A DNA stretch of 64,000 nucleotides. Source: Sphaerisporangium sp040683095. GTDB taxonomy: Bacteria > Actinomycetota > Actinomycetes > Streptosporangiales > Streptosporangiaceae. The stretch lies in assembly GCF_040683095.1 (NCBI RefSeq), contig NZ_JBFBCI010000032.1, positions 1 through 64,000 of the forward strand. The letters run 5' to 3'. The position numbers and the translations under genes were made by a program. The notes under the pieces were generated by a model. That model was not told where the DNA came from. It was given only the letters and a program-made list of their open reading frames with translations, and did no database searches. Below, piece by piece: positions 16,324-24,327 of this stretch (the first letter of the stretch is position 1; each line of letters begins with the position of its first letter).

Positions 16324-17733
16324 ATGTCTTCCCGCCGAACCGCATCGCTGATCACACTGGGCTGCGCGCGCAACGAGGTCGACTCCGAGGAGCTCGCCGC
16401 GCGCATGGAGGCCGCCGGGTGGAGCCTCGCCGACGATGATCCCGACGTCATCGTCGTGAACACCTGTGGCTTCATCGACTCGGCGAAGAAGGACTCCATC
16501 GACACGCTGCTCGCCGCGTCCGACTCCGGGGCCAAGGTGGTCGCCGCGGGCTGCATGGCCGAGCGCTACGGCAAGGAGCTCGCGGACGCGCTGCCCGAAG
16601 CCTCCGCCGTCATCTCCTTCGACGACTACGCCGACATCGGCGCGCGGCTGGACGATGTGCTGGAGGGCAGGTCCCTCGGCGCCCACAGCCCGCGCGACCG
16701 CCGCACGCTGCTGCCCATCACCCCGGTCGAGCGCTCCGCGGCCACGACCGCCGTCCCCGGCCACGGTGACGCCCTGCCCGACGGCGTGGCGCCCGCCAGC
16801 GGCCCCCGTACGCTCCGCAAGCGGCTCTCCGGCGGCCCCATGGCCCCGCTGAAGCTCGCCTCGGGGTGCGACCGCCGCTGCTCCTTCTGCGCGATCCCGG
16901 CGTTCCGCGGCGCCTACGTCTCGCGCGCTCCGGAGGACCTGCTGGCCGAGGCCGCGTGGCTCGCCGGTCAGGGGGTGAAGGAGCTCGTCCTGGTCAGTGA
17001 GAACTCCACCTCCTACGGCAAGGACCTCGGCGACCTGCGGGCCCTGGAGAAGCTCCTGCCGCGCCTGGCCGCCGTCGAGGGCGTCGAGCGGGTCAGGGTG
17101 AGCTACCTGCAGCCCGCCGAGCTGCGTCCGGGCCTGCTGGAGGTCATCACCGGCACCCCCGGTGTGGCCCCGTACTTCGACCTGTCGTTCCAGCACGCCA
17201 GCGGGACGGTCCTGCGCAGGATGCGCCGCTTCGGCGATCCCCGCCGCTTCCTGGACCTGCTGGCGGCCGTCCGCGAGCACGCGCCCGAGGCGGGCGTGCG
17301 CTCCAACTTCATCGTCGGGTTCCCCGGCGAGACCGAGGCCGAGTTCGCCGAGCTGGCCGGCTTCCTGGAGGAGGCCCGGCTGGACGTCGCCGGCGTCTTC
17401 GGTTACTCCGACGAGGACGGCACCGAGGCCGCCCGCCTCGGGGGCAAGCTGGACCAGGAGACGATCGACGAGCGGGTCGCCGCGCTGACCGAGCTCGCCG
17501 AGGAGCTGACCGCCCAGCGGGCCGAGGAGCGCATCGGCACCGAGGTCGAGGTCCTCATCGAGGAGGACCTCGGCGACGGCGGCTACGAGGGCCGCGCGGC
17601 CCACCAAGGGCCCGAGGTGGACGGTTCGGTGACCGTCCAGGGCATCGGCCTGTTCCCCGGCCAGATCGTGCGCGCCACGGTCGTGGACGCCGAGGGGGTC
17701 GATTTGATCGCCCGCATCAAGGCCTCGCCATGA
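16324..17733 (+). CDS. rimO: ribosomal protein uS12 methylthiotransferase
   Basis: 469-residue radical-SAM methylthiotransferase that modifies the conserved Asp of ribosomal protein S12. Order: UPF0004 domain (LITLGCARNEVDSE with the first cluster Cys; NTCGFIDSAKKDS; AAGCMAERYG), radical-SAM domain with CDRRCSFCAIP (CxxxCxxC, near residue 182), and C-terminal TRAM domain (ERIGTEVEVLIEED). The start ATG 16324 is preceded by a TACCGT box about 10 nt upstream; the upstream in-frame ATG at 16186 would add an Arg-rich tail. The final TGA overlaps the pgsA start (ATGA), so they are translationally coupled. Confidence 0.95.
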   Translation: MSSRRTASLITLGCARNEVDSEELAARMEAAGWSLADDDPDVIVVNTCGFIDSAKKDSIDTLLAASDSGAKVVAAGCMAERYGKELADALPEASAVISFDDYADIGARLDDVLEGRSLGAHSPRDRRTLLPITPVERSAATTAVPGHGDALPDGVAPASGPRTLRKRLSGGPMAPLKLASGCDRRCSFCAIPAFRGAYVSRAPEDLLAEAAWLAGQGVKELVLVSENSTSYGKDLGDLRALEKLLPRLAAVEGVERVRVSYLQPAELRPGLLEVITGTPGVAPYFDLSFQHASGTVLRRMRRFGDPRRFLDLLAAVREHAPEAGVRSNFIVGFPGETEAEFAELAGFLEEARLDVAGVFGYSDEDGTEAARLGGKLDQETIDERVAALTELAEELTAQRAEERIGTEVEVLIEEDLGDGGYEGRAAHQGPEVDGSVTVQGIGLFPGQIVRATVVDAEGVDLIARIKASP

Positions 17734-18335
17734 CGAACCAGCCGGAGGCCGGCACCGAGCCGATCGCTTCCTCCGCGGCTCGGCGCGTCAGCCCGTGGAA
17801 CATCGCCAACGTGCTGACCGTCCTCCGGCTCGTGGTCGTCCCGTTCTTCGTCGTCTGCATGTTCGTGGACGGCACAGGGGGGCGGTGGACCGCGCTCGTG
17901 GTCTTCCTGCTCGCCTCGCTGACCGACCAGCTCGACGGCTGGCTGGCCCGCCGGTACGGGCTGATCACCGACTTCGGCAAGATCGCCGATCCGATCGCCG
18001 ACAAGGCGTTGATCGGCGCGGCGCTGGTCACGCTGTCGCTGCTGGACGAGGTGTCCTGGTGGGTGACCGGCGCGATCCTCGTCCGGGAGGCCGGGGTGAC
18101 GGCGCTGCGCTTCGCGGTGATCCGGCACGGCATCATCCCGGCGAGCTACGGCGGCAAGGTCAAGACGGTCCTGCAGATCACCGCCATCGCCCTGTACGTC
18201 CTGCCCGGCGTGCCCGGGCCGCTGCGCTGGGCCGTCATGGGGCCCGCGCTGGCCGTCACCGTGGTCACCGGGGCCGACTACGTCGTCAGGGCCGTACGGC
18301 TGCGCAAGGTCGCCCAGAAGGCGCGGGGCGGATGA
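17730..18335 (+). CDS. pgsA: CDP-diacylglycerol-glycerol-3-phosphate 3-phosphatidyltransferase
   Basis: 201-residue integral membrane CDP-alcohol phosphotransferase making phosphatidylglycerophosphate. The family active-site motif is present: DQLDGWLARRYGLITDFGKIADPIADK (DG-xx-AR ... G-xxx-D-xxx-D, residues about 69-95). Four to six hydrophobic helices surround it. It overlaps rimO by 4 nt upstream and the cinA-like gene by 4 nt downstream, so rimO-pgsA-pncC form one tightly coupled operon. Confidence 0.93.
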   Translation: MTNQPEAGTEPIASSAARRVSPWNIANVLTVLRLVVVPFFVVCMFVDGTGGRWTALVVFLLASLTDQLDGWLARRYGLITDFGKIADPIADKALIGAALVTLSLLDEVSWWVTGAILVREAGVTALRFAVIRHGIIPASYGGKVKTVLQITAIALYVLPGVPGPLRWAVMGPALAVTVVTGADYVVRAVRLRKVAQKARGG

Positions 18336-18829
18336 GCGCGGCGCTCGCCGCCGAGGTCCTGTCCCTCCTGGTCCGCCGGGGGGCGACGGTCGCGGTGGCC
18401 GAGTCGCTGACCGGCGGCCTCATCGGTGCCACGCTCACCACGCCGAGCGGGGCCTCGGCCGCGTTCCGGGGCGGGGTGATCGCCTACGCGACCGAGCTGA
18501 AGGCCGGCCTGCTGGACGTCCCGGAAGATCTACTCGATCGGGAGGGAGCGGTGCACCCGGAGGTCGCCTCCGCGATGGCGGCCGGGGTGCGCCGGCTGAC
18601 CGGCGCGACCTACGGCCTCGCGGTCACGGGGGTGGCGGGGCCCGACCCTCAGGACGGGCGGCCGGTCGGCACCGTCCACATCGCCGTGGGGGGACCGGAT
18701 GGGCGAATCTGGGGGCGAGACGTGGTTCTTTCGGGATCCAGGGAAGAGATCCGCAAAAGAACAGTGCGGGAGGGTTTGGATCTCCTGCGAGGTGTGCTGG
18801 AGGCCGATGTGGGGGAACATTCCGGATGA
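18332..18829 (+). CDS. pncC: CinA-family protein, nicotinamide-nucleotide amidohydrolase
   Basis: 165 residues, equal to the stand-alone CinA C-terminal domain (PncC). It deamidates nicotinamide mononucleotide to nicotinate mononucleotide in NAD salvage. Signatures are ATVAVAESLTGGLIGATLT (catalytic Ser region), FRGGVIAYATELKAGLL, and YGLAVTGVAGPDPQDGRPVGTVHIAV. The competence-associated N-terminal COG1058 domain is absent, which is usual in this genomic position. It starts inside the stop of pgsA. Confidence 0.9.
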   Translation: MSAALAAEVLSLLVRRGATVAVAESLTGGLIGATLTTPSGASAAFRGGVIAYATELKAGLLDVPEDLLDREGAVHPEVASAMAAGVRRLTGATYGLAVTGVAGPDPQDGRPVGTVHIAVGGPDGRIWGRDVVLSGSREEIRKRTVREGLDLLRGVLEADVGEHSG

Positions 18830-18905
18830 TTACCGCGTTACGTCACCAGCGAACATGCTCGTCACGGTCTGCCGCCCTGTTGGCCGATGCGGGTACGGTG
18901 GAGCT

Positions 18906-19448
18906 GTGAGCGAGGTCCGTGACCCATCGGTGAGGAGCAGGTCCGGCGAGCGCCCGGCGAAGGCGCCGAGCGAACCAATGATGACGGCGAGGAGCATGTA
19001 CGAAGGGCATCCGAAGAACGGGCGATACGAACCGACCGCGCGGAGTGTCGTGAAGGCGCCTGCGCCCGGGAGGGAGCGACAGATGGTCCTGCTGCGTCAG
19101 CTGCTCGGTGACGTGCTGCGGCGGCTGCGGGTGCGGCAGGCACGCACCCTGCGTGAGGTTTCCACACTGGCCCGTGTCTCCCTTGGCTACCTGTCCGAGG
19201 TTGAACGCGGTCAGAAGGAAGCGTCCTCCGAGCTGCTCGCGTCGATCTGCGGCGCCTTGGGCGTGCCTCTTTCGCAGGTGCTCCGCGAGGTGTCCGACCA
19301 GTTCGCGCTGGCCGAGCTTCAACACGCGCCCGTGCTGGCCGATGCGCCCGAGCACGAGCGTCTTCCCATCGCCGAGACCGTCTCCACCACGATCTCGGGC
19401 CCAGAGTTCGACGGTTTCCCCGAAGTCAAGGACATGGTCGCCGCGTAG
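18906..19448 (+). CDS. clgR: ClgR-like XRE-family regulator (long form; core from 19083)
   Basis: The conserved core starts at ATG 19083 (121 residues) behind GGGAGGGAG about 9 nt upstream: MVLLRQLLGDVLRRLRVRQ, then TLREVSTLARVSLGYLSEVERGQKEASSELL as helix-turn-helix, ending in DMVAA. This matches ClgR, activator of clp protease and other proteostasis genes, whose C-terminal AA-like end makes it a Clp substrate. The same frame is open upstream to GTG 18906, which lies 6 nt after a TACGGT -10 box, giving a 180-residue leaderless form with a basic N-terminal extension. Either start may be used; the core is certain, the extension is not. Confidence 0.8.
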   Translation: MSEVRDPSVRSRSGERPAKAPSEPMMTARSMYEGHPKNGRYEPTARSVVKAPAPGRERQMVLLRQLLGDVLRRLRVRQARTLREVSTLARVSLGYLSEVERGQKEASSELLASICGALGVPLSQVLREVSDQFALAELQHAPVLADAPEHERLPIAETVSTTISGPEFDGFPEVKDMVAA

Positions 19449-19532
19449 GTCCGCGGTCGCCCCCTTTCCGTCCTGACCCGCGGCCCGTCACGACGCCACG
19501 AATTCGCGATGGGCTGTGTCCTGACGTCCCGG

Positions 19533-19556
19533 ACGCCGCACCCGGTGGGTCGGCGT
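19533..19556. terminator. hairpin between convergent clgR and nei2
   Basis: Stem ACGCCG/CGGCGT (19533-19538, 19551-19556) plus inner ACCC/GGGT with loop GGT and one bulged C. It is placed just past the ends of two convergent genes; no long T-run. Confidence 0.5.
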
Positions 19557-19558
19557 GT

Positions 19559-20353
19559 TCAACGCGGCTGGCAGGCGGGACAGTAAAAGACCACACGTTC
19601 GTATGGCTGTGCCCCGAGCTCGCCGCCGACCACTTTCCCCCCGCAGCGAAGACAGGGCCTCCCGGCCCGGCCGTACGCCCACAGGCGCCTCCCCGGGCGC
19701 CGGTCGCCCGTCGTCAGCGGGCCTCCCCGTTCGTCCTTGCTCGCCTCCAGCAGGCGGTGGGCGAGCGTCATCATCTTCGTCAGGTCCGGCACGTCCCCGG
19801 CGGGCGTGAACGGTGAGATCCCCGACAGGAACAGCGTCTCGGCGCGCCAGATCGTGCCGATTCCCGCCACGTTGCGCTGGTCCAGGAGCGCTTCTCCGAT
19901 CATCACCTCGGGACGCGCCGCGATGTTGCGCGCCGCTCGCGCCGCGTGCCCGTCCTCCCAGCCGGGATCGAGCAGGTCGGGCCCCAGATGCCCGACCACC
20001 CGGTCCTCGTGCGCGGTCGCCAGCAGGTCGACCATGCCGAGCTTGATCCCCACCGCCTGCCACCGCGCGTTGGCGAGCACGAGCCGGACGGCGTCCGGGC
20101 CGCCCGGCGGGCGGGTCCCCCCGGGCTGGACGCGCCAGGTTCCGTCCATGCGCAGGTGGGTGTGGACGGTCAGCCCGCCCTCGACCCGGGTGAGCAGATG
20201 CTTGCCCCGGGGAACGGTGGTCAGGACGGATCGCCCGGTGAGGTCGGCGGTGGCGTACCGGGGCACGCGGAAGTCCGACCGGGTCAGCACCCGGCCGTCG
20301 AGGGCGGCCCGCAGCGTGACCGCCGTCCGGTAGACCGCGTCGCCCTCGGGCAT
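19559..20353 (-). CDS. Fpg/Nei-family DNA glycosylase (Nei2-like)
   Basis: 264-residue bifunctional glycosylase/AP lyase for oxidised bases. Mature N-terminus PEGD (Pro nucleophile and Glu after Met removal) fits the Nei rather than the MutM (PELP) group. The H2TH region reads GEALLDQRNVAGIGTIWRAE. The C-terminal zinc finger is CLRCGGKVVGG ... VFYCPACQ (CxxC ... CxxC). Its start lies 7 bp after the stop of the Rrf2 gene, so both are probably on one transcript. Actinomycetes carry several paralogues; the exact substrate is not fixed. Confidence 0.92.
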   Translation of the reverse strand: MPEGDAVYRTAVTLRAALDGRVLTRSDFRVPRYATADLTGRSVLTTVPRGKHLLTRVEGGLTVHTHLRMDGTWRVQPGGTRPPGGPDAVRLVLANARWQAVGIKLGMVDLLATAHEDRVVGHLGPDLLDPGWEDGHAARAARNIAARPEVMIGEALLDQRNVAGIGTIWRAETLFLSGISPFTPAGDVPDLTKMMTLAHRLLEASKDERGGPLTTGDRRPGRRLWAYGRAGRPCLRCGGKVVGGELGAQPYERVVFYCPACQPR

Positions 20354-20360
20354 GGCACGC

Positions 20361-20810
20361 TCAGTCCCAGGCCGCCGGGTCCGCGGCGAGCTCCATCACG
20401 CGATGGGGCAGGCTGTCGGAGGCGATCTGGTCCAGGGTGACCTCCTCGAGGATGGCGCGCTCGCTGGCGCGCAGGGCGATCCACACCTGCTGCAAGGAGC
20501 GGGCGGCTCCGCGGTAGCCGACGTGCTCGGGGCGCTCGCCCCGGACGTTGGCCAGCGGACCGTCCACGGCGCGGATCACATCGGCCAGGGATATCTCGGT
20601 GGCCGGCCTGGCCAGGACGTACCCACCCTCGGGGCCCCGCTGGCCGCGGACCAGCCCGGCCCGGCGCATCTGGAGCAAGATATTCTCCAGGTACTTGGGG
20701 GGCATTTCCTGTTCCTTGGCGAGCTCGCCCACGGTGGTGGGACCGCTGCCGGAGGCGGCCAGCTCGGCGGCGGCGCGGAGGGCGTAGTCGACACGGGCGG
20801 AAAGACGCAT
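20361..20810 (-). CDS. Rrf2 family regulator without cluster cysteines
   Basis: 149 residues. The Rrf2 winged helix is clear (MRLSARVDYALRAAAELA; VGELAKEQEMPPKYLENILLQMRRAGLVRGQRGPEGGYVLARP; ISLADVIRAVDGPL). The protein contains no cysteine at all, so it cannot bind an Fe-S cluster as IscR, NsrR or RsrR do. The start 20810 is supported by a GATAAT box ending 7 nt upstream on the minus strand (leaderless). nei2 follows 7 bp downstream, so control of this repair gene is possible. Confidence 0.88.
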   Translation of the reverse strand: MRLSARVDYALRAAAELAASGSGPTTVGELAKEQEMPPKYLENILLQMRRAGLVRGQRGPEGGYVLARPATEISLADVIRAVDGPLANVRGERPEHVGYRGAARSLQQVWIALRASERAILEEVTLDQIASDSLPHRVMELAADPAAWD

Positions 20811-20972
20811 GTTATCGATTATCCCGCCTGCTAAAGCGTGGTTAGCCGCAACCGCACCACAACAGGCAGATGATCTGAGAAAGGTACGGCCCTGCTGGCC
20901 CCGCACGAACACCGAACGTGACCGTGCCGGCCCGCCGGGTGACCGGTGTGCGGCCGATCCGCTTCACGGGGA

Positions 20973-21031
20973 CGCCCGCCCGGCGTTAGGGAACCCCTGG
21001 GGCGATCAGGGGTCCTGGCGGGCGGCGGGCG
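20973..21031. other. large imperfect hairpin
   Basis: Outer arms CGCCCGCCCGGC-like and GGCGGGCGGCGGGC; inner perfect arms ACCCCTG (20993-20999) and CAGGGGT (21007-21013) around GGGCGAT. It lies about 170 bp before the ROK start. It may be a terminator, a leader structure or a small RNA. Confidence 0.4.
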
Positions 21032-21101
21032 CTCCGCGGGCCTCTGGGGGAAATGGAGCGCGCGCGGCGTGCCGCCGGAGCCGTTCCCTACCTGCGGTGC
21101 C

Positions 21102-21129
21102 GCTAAACTGGCAGGAAGCTTTACTGAGG
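21102..21129. promoter_or_regulatory. ROK-box-like sequence, copy A
   Basis: GCTAAACT, then GGCAGGAAGCTTTACTGAGG. It aligns with the sequence at 29210-29237 before the second ROK gene (17 of the first 22 positions identical). Candidate operator shared by the two paralogous regulators. Confidence 0.5.
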
Positions 21130-21200
21130 AATGGTTGTGTCACACCACGCCGCTGGTTTGTGATAAATCCAAACGGGGACCGACGACAAGAGAGCATGCG

Positions 21201-22379
21201 ATGGAGCGACGTCCTGGCGTGCCCAGGTTGCTACGGGAGATCAACGACCGGGCCGCGCTGGAGCTGCTGCTCTCCTCGGGCCCGCTGACCAGGGGACAGA
21301 TCGGCGACATGACCGGCCTGTCCAAGGTCACCGCCTCTCAGACCCTCTCGCGGCTGGAGGAGCGCGGGCTCGTCGAGGTGGTCGGAGAACAGGCCGGGAA
21401 CCGGGGGCCCAATGCGGCCCTTTACGGCGTGATCGCCTCTTCCGCGTATGTCGCGGGGCTCGACGTGGGTCCTGATTCGGTGACCACCGCGATCGCCGAT
21501 ATCAACGGGGAAATCGTGGCAGAAGTGTCGGTTTCCACCAATGGGCACGACGACCCCGTCGCGCTCGTCCACAACGCGGTCGTGAAGGCCTGCCGCTCGG
21601 GCAAGGTCGCCCTGTCGCGCCTCAAGGGCATCGTCATCGGCACGCCCGGCGTGGTCGACCCGCGCAGCGGCGACGTCCGGTTCTCCTTCGACCTGCCCGG
21701 CTGGCACGAGGGCAGTCACCAGGCCCTCGCCCGCGACCTGCGGCGGCCCGTCACGATCGAGAACGACGTGAACCTCGCCGCGATCGCCGAGCGCTCCGAG
21801 GGCGCGGCCAAGAACGTCGACGATTTCGTCCTGCTGTGGGTCGAGCGCGGCGTCGGCCTCGCCGTCTTCCTCGGCGGGCGGGTGCACCGCGGCCGGTCGG
21901 GCACCGCGGGCGAGATCGGCTACCTGCCGGTGCCGGGCGTGCCCCTGGCGGGGGACGTCAAGGCGGTGCCGGGGCGGATGCCGTCGCTGGCGGGCGGCCT
22001 GCAGTCCCTCATCAGCGCCGAGGCCGTGGCCGAGCTCGCCGAGCGGCAGGGCTTCCCAGGTCGCTCGGCCGCCGACGCCGTCCGCGCGGCCGTCGAGAGC
22101 GGCGAGGCCGGCTCGGCGTTCCTGGACGAGCTCGCCCACCGCCTGGCGCTCGGCGTCGCGTCGGTGTGCGTCGTCCTGGACCCCTCGCTGGTCGTGCTGA
22201 ACGGCGAGGTCGGCCGGGCGGGCGGCGCCGCGCTGACCTACCGGGTCGAGGAGGCCGTGGCGCGCATCTGCCCGATCCGGCCCGAGGTCGTGGTGAGCGA
22301 GGTCAAGGTCCGGCCGGTGCTGCGCGGGGCCATTCTCGCCGCGTTGGAGCGTGCCCGTGAGGAGCTTTTCGCGTCCTGA
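21201..22379 (+). CDS. ROK family transcriptional regulator
   Basis: 392 residues. An N-terminal MarR-like winged helix (PRLLREINDRAALELLLSSG; GQIGDMTGLSKVTASQTLSRLEERGLV) is followed by a ROK sugar-sensing domain (GLDVGPDSVTTAIADINGEIV; IGTPGVVDPRSGDV; ENDVNLAAIAE; GTAGEIGYLPVPG). The zinc-binding cysteine motif (CxCGxxGC) of many ROK proteins is not seen. ATG at 21201 has AAGAGAG about 9 nt upstream. It is a close paralogue of the regulator at 29.3 kb and shares an upstream box with it, so it probably takes part in control of the sugar-uptake locus between them. Confidence 0.9.
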   Translation: MERRPGVPRLLREINDRAALELLLSSGPLTRGQIGDMTGLSKVTASQTLSRLEERGLVEVVGEQAGNRGPNAALYGVIASSAYVAGLDVGPDSVTTAIADINGEIVAEVSVSTNGHDDPVALVHNAVVKACRSGKVALSRLKGIVIGTPGVVDPRSGDVRFSFDLPGWHEGSHQALARDLRRPVTIENDVNLAAIAERSEGAAKNVDDFVLLWVERGVGLAVFLGGRVHRGRSGTAGEIGYLPVPGVPLAGDVKAVPGRMPSLAGGLQSLISAEAVAELAERQGFPGRSAADAVRAAVESGEAGSAFLDELAHRLALGVASVCVVLDPSLVVLNGEVGRAGGAALTYRVEEAVARICPIRPEVVVSEVKVRPVLRGAILAALERAREELFAS

Positions 22380-22560
22380 GACCCCGGATGTGCACGGCCG
22401 GGCGTTCTTTGACGGCGGTTTCCGCGTTCCCTGACACGCGGCTGATCACTTTCGGGCCGGTGGATGTCCGCCAGGGGAACTCCGCGTGAACTGATCCGCG
22501 ACGCCCCAGGTGTATGCGGTGCTGTCGCCAGAATTGAACCAGGTTGCGAGGGAGGGCCTG

Positions 22561-24234
22561 GTGGACGCACTGGGGTGGCTGGAGCGATTCGTGGGCTTCC
22601 TCGGCGATGGCGCCGGTGCGGTCCTGTTCGGTATCGCCCTGTTCGTCGCCGCCCCCTTCGTCGATCGGCTGCTGGTGCGGCGCAAACGCCTCGGCTTCCG
22701 CGTGCTGTACAACTCCAAGATCGGCATCGGGCCCGAGCGCCTGCACGACGGCGCCGACCCCGCCGACTCCGGGCCCCGCCAGTTACGCCAGGTCGTGCGC
22801 CTGCTCGACCGGATGAGCGTGGTCGTCATCCGCATCCGCAACAGCGGCAGCTACGACATCGACCCCGAGGACTTCGCCAAGCCGCTGTCGTTCACCTTCG
22901 GCGGGCGCGTCGTCTGGAACGCCCGCATCTCCGAGGCGAGCAACACCGCGCTGCGCGAGGAACTGAGGAACGCGCTGCGCTTCTTCGCCGACGACGGTCG
23001 CGCCGCCCGCGACAACCTCCTCACCGTCCGCGGACGGCTCGCCGAGAGGATGGGCCGCCTCCTGCGCGCTCCCACCGGCCAGGACGCCGCCGAGCCGCAC
23101 TGGTACGGCGTGTGGATGGACGGGCTGTCCCTGCGGCGCGGGCAGAAGGCCAAGCTCGTCGTCGTCCTGCGCGAGCCGCCGTCCAACTACGGCGACGAGA
23201 TCACCAAGGACCTCGCCCACGGGGGCAGGCTCAAGGACAACGGCCTGATCAAGGACGAGGGCGACACCCGCAGCCTCACCCTGCCCAGGGTCAGCGGCGC
23301 GCTGGCCGCCCTGCTGACCATCGTGCTGGTGGTGAGCCAGATAGCCGCCAGGTCCGGCGATCCGACGGTGGGGTGCGCATCCGGCCATCTGCGGGTCGAG
23401 GGCTCCAGCGCGTTCATGCCGGCGCTGGTGGCGATCCGGGACGAGTACGTCAAGACGTGCGGCGACGCGCGGATCGACACGCTGGCGAACGGCTCTCTCG
23501 ACGGCGTCCGGGACGTGGGGGCGTCCGCCCCTGGGCAGTCACCGGAGGTCGTCGCGTTGTCGGACGGCAAGAGCCTGGCCGCCACGTCACGGCTGCGCGC
23601 CCAGAAGGTCGCGATCGTCGTGTTCAAGGTGGTGGTGAACCGCGGGGTGGGCCTGACCACGATAGGCGTCGAGGACCTGCGCAAGATCTACAAGGGCACC
23701 TGGACGAACTGGAACCAGGTCCCCGGCGCGAAGGCCGGAGACCTGCCGATCAGGATCGTCGGGCGCGGCTACGCCTCCGGCACCCGGGAGGTGTTCGAGA
23801 AGCACGTGCTCGGCTTCGGCGAGCCGTCGCTCACCTCGGACGACTGCCTGGCGAAGACCCGTCCCTCCGACACGCCCGTGATCCGCTGCGAGCAGGCGAA
23901 CAACCAGAAGGTCATCGAGGCGGTGGCCAAGGGTGCCGGCGCCATCGGGTACGCCGACCTGGACTCGATCAGGAAGGCGCGCCAGGACGGCGCCGTCGAC
24001 AACGCGATCACGGCGCTGACCCTGGACGGCCAGGAGTTCGACTACGCGACCTCCCGGCCCGGCTACCCGTACTGGACGGTGGAGTACCTCTACACCGTGG
24101 GCGAGCCCAAGCAGGGCTCCCTGACGGACGCCTTCTTCACGTTCGTGCGGGGCCACTCGCGGCTCGGCCAGGCGGGGTTCGCCGCCTGCCCGACGCCGCC
24201 GCAGCCGTCTCCACCCACGTGCGACCTGCGCTGA
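22561..24234 (+). CDS. two-pass membrane protein with extracytoplasmic PstS-like domain
   Basis: 557 residues. A membrane segment (about 16-34) is followed by RLLVRRKR, putting the next about 210 residues in the cytoplasm. This part is of unknown fold (MSVVVIRIRNSGSYDIDPEDF). A second membrane segment spans about 248-265. The C-terminal about 285 residues resemble phosphate-binding PstS: RVEGSSAFMPALVAIRDEY, GRGYASGTREVFEKHVL (compare GSGT) and AGAIGYADLD. No pst transporter genes are nearby. GTG 22561 is chosen for AGGGAGG 8 nt upstream; ATG 22510 lacks such a site. It could be a phosphate or anion sensor. It is convergent with the GH3 gene. Confidence 0.75.
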   Translation: MDALGWLERFVGFLGDGAGAVLFGIALFVAAPFVDRLLVRRKRLGFRVLYNSKIGIGPERLHDGADPADSGPRQLRQVVRLLDRMSVVVIRIRNSGSYDIDPEDFAKPLSFTFGGRVVWNARISEASNTALREELRNALRFFADDGRAARDNLLTVRGRLAERMGRLLRAPTGQDAAEPHWYGVWMDGLSLRRGQKAKLVVVLREPPSNYGDEITKDLAHGGRLKDNGLIKDEGDTRSLTLPRVSGALAALLTIVLVVSQIAARSGDPTVGCASGHLRVEGSSAFMPALVAIRDEYVKTCGDARIDTLANGSLDGVRDVGASAPGQSPEVVALSDGKSLAATSRLRAQKVAIVVFKVVVNRGVGLTTIGVEDLRKIYKGTWTNWNQVPGAKAGDLPIRIVGRGYASGTREVFEKHVLGFGEPSLTSDDCLAKTRPSDTPVIRCEQANNQKVIEAVAKGAGAIGYADLDSIRKARQDGAVDNAITALTLDGQEFDYATSRPGYPYWTVEYLYTVGEPKQGSLTDAFFTFVRGHSRLGQAGFAACPTPPQPSPPTCDLR

Positions 24235-24261
24235 CACGGCCGTCACCCCGTGGGCGTTGAT

Positions 24262-24304
24262 CGGCCCCGGTGCGCGGCGTCCTTCTCGACACGCACCGGG
24301 GCCG
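24262..24304. terminator. bidirectional terminator-like hairpin
   Basis: Perfect 13-bp arms CGGCCCCGGTGCG (24262-24274) and CGCACCGGGGCCG (24292-24304) with a 17-nt loop, between the convergent PstS-like and GH3 genes. Confidence 0.7.
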
Positions 24305-24327
24305 GGTCCGCGGGGGCCAGGCGGAGG

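Larger units (their letters stand above)
20811..21200. other. 390-bp divergent region between rrf2 and the first ROK gene
   Basis: Contains the leaderless rrf2 promoter (GATAAT, minus strand, 20818-20823), a large imperfect hairpin (20973-21031) and a ROK-box-like sequence (21102-21129). I see no protein-coding frame with a start signal. Confidence 0.5.
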
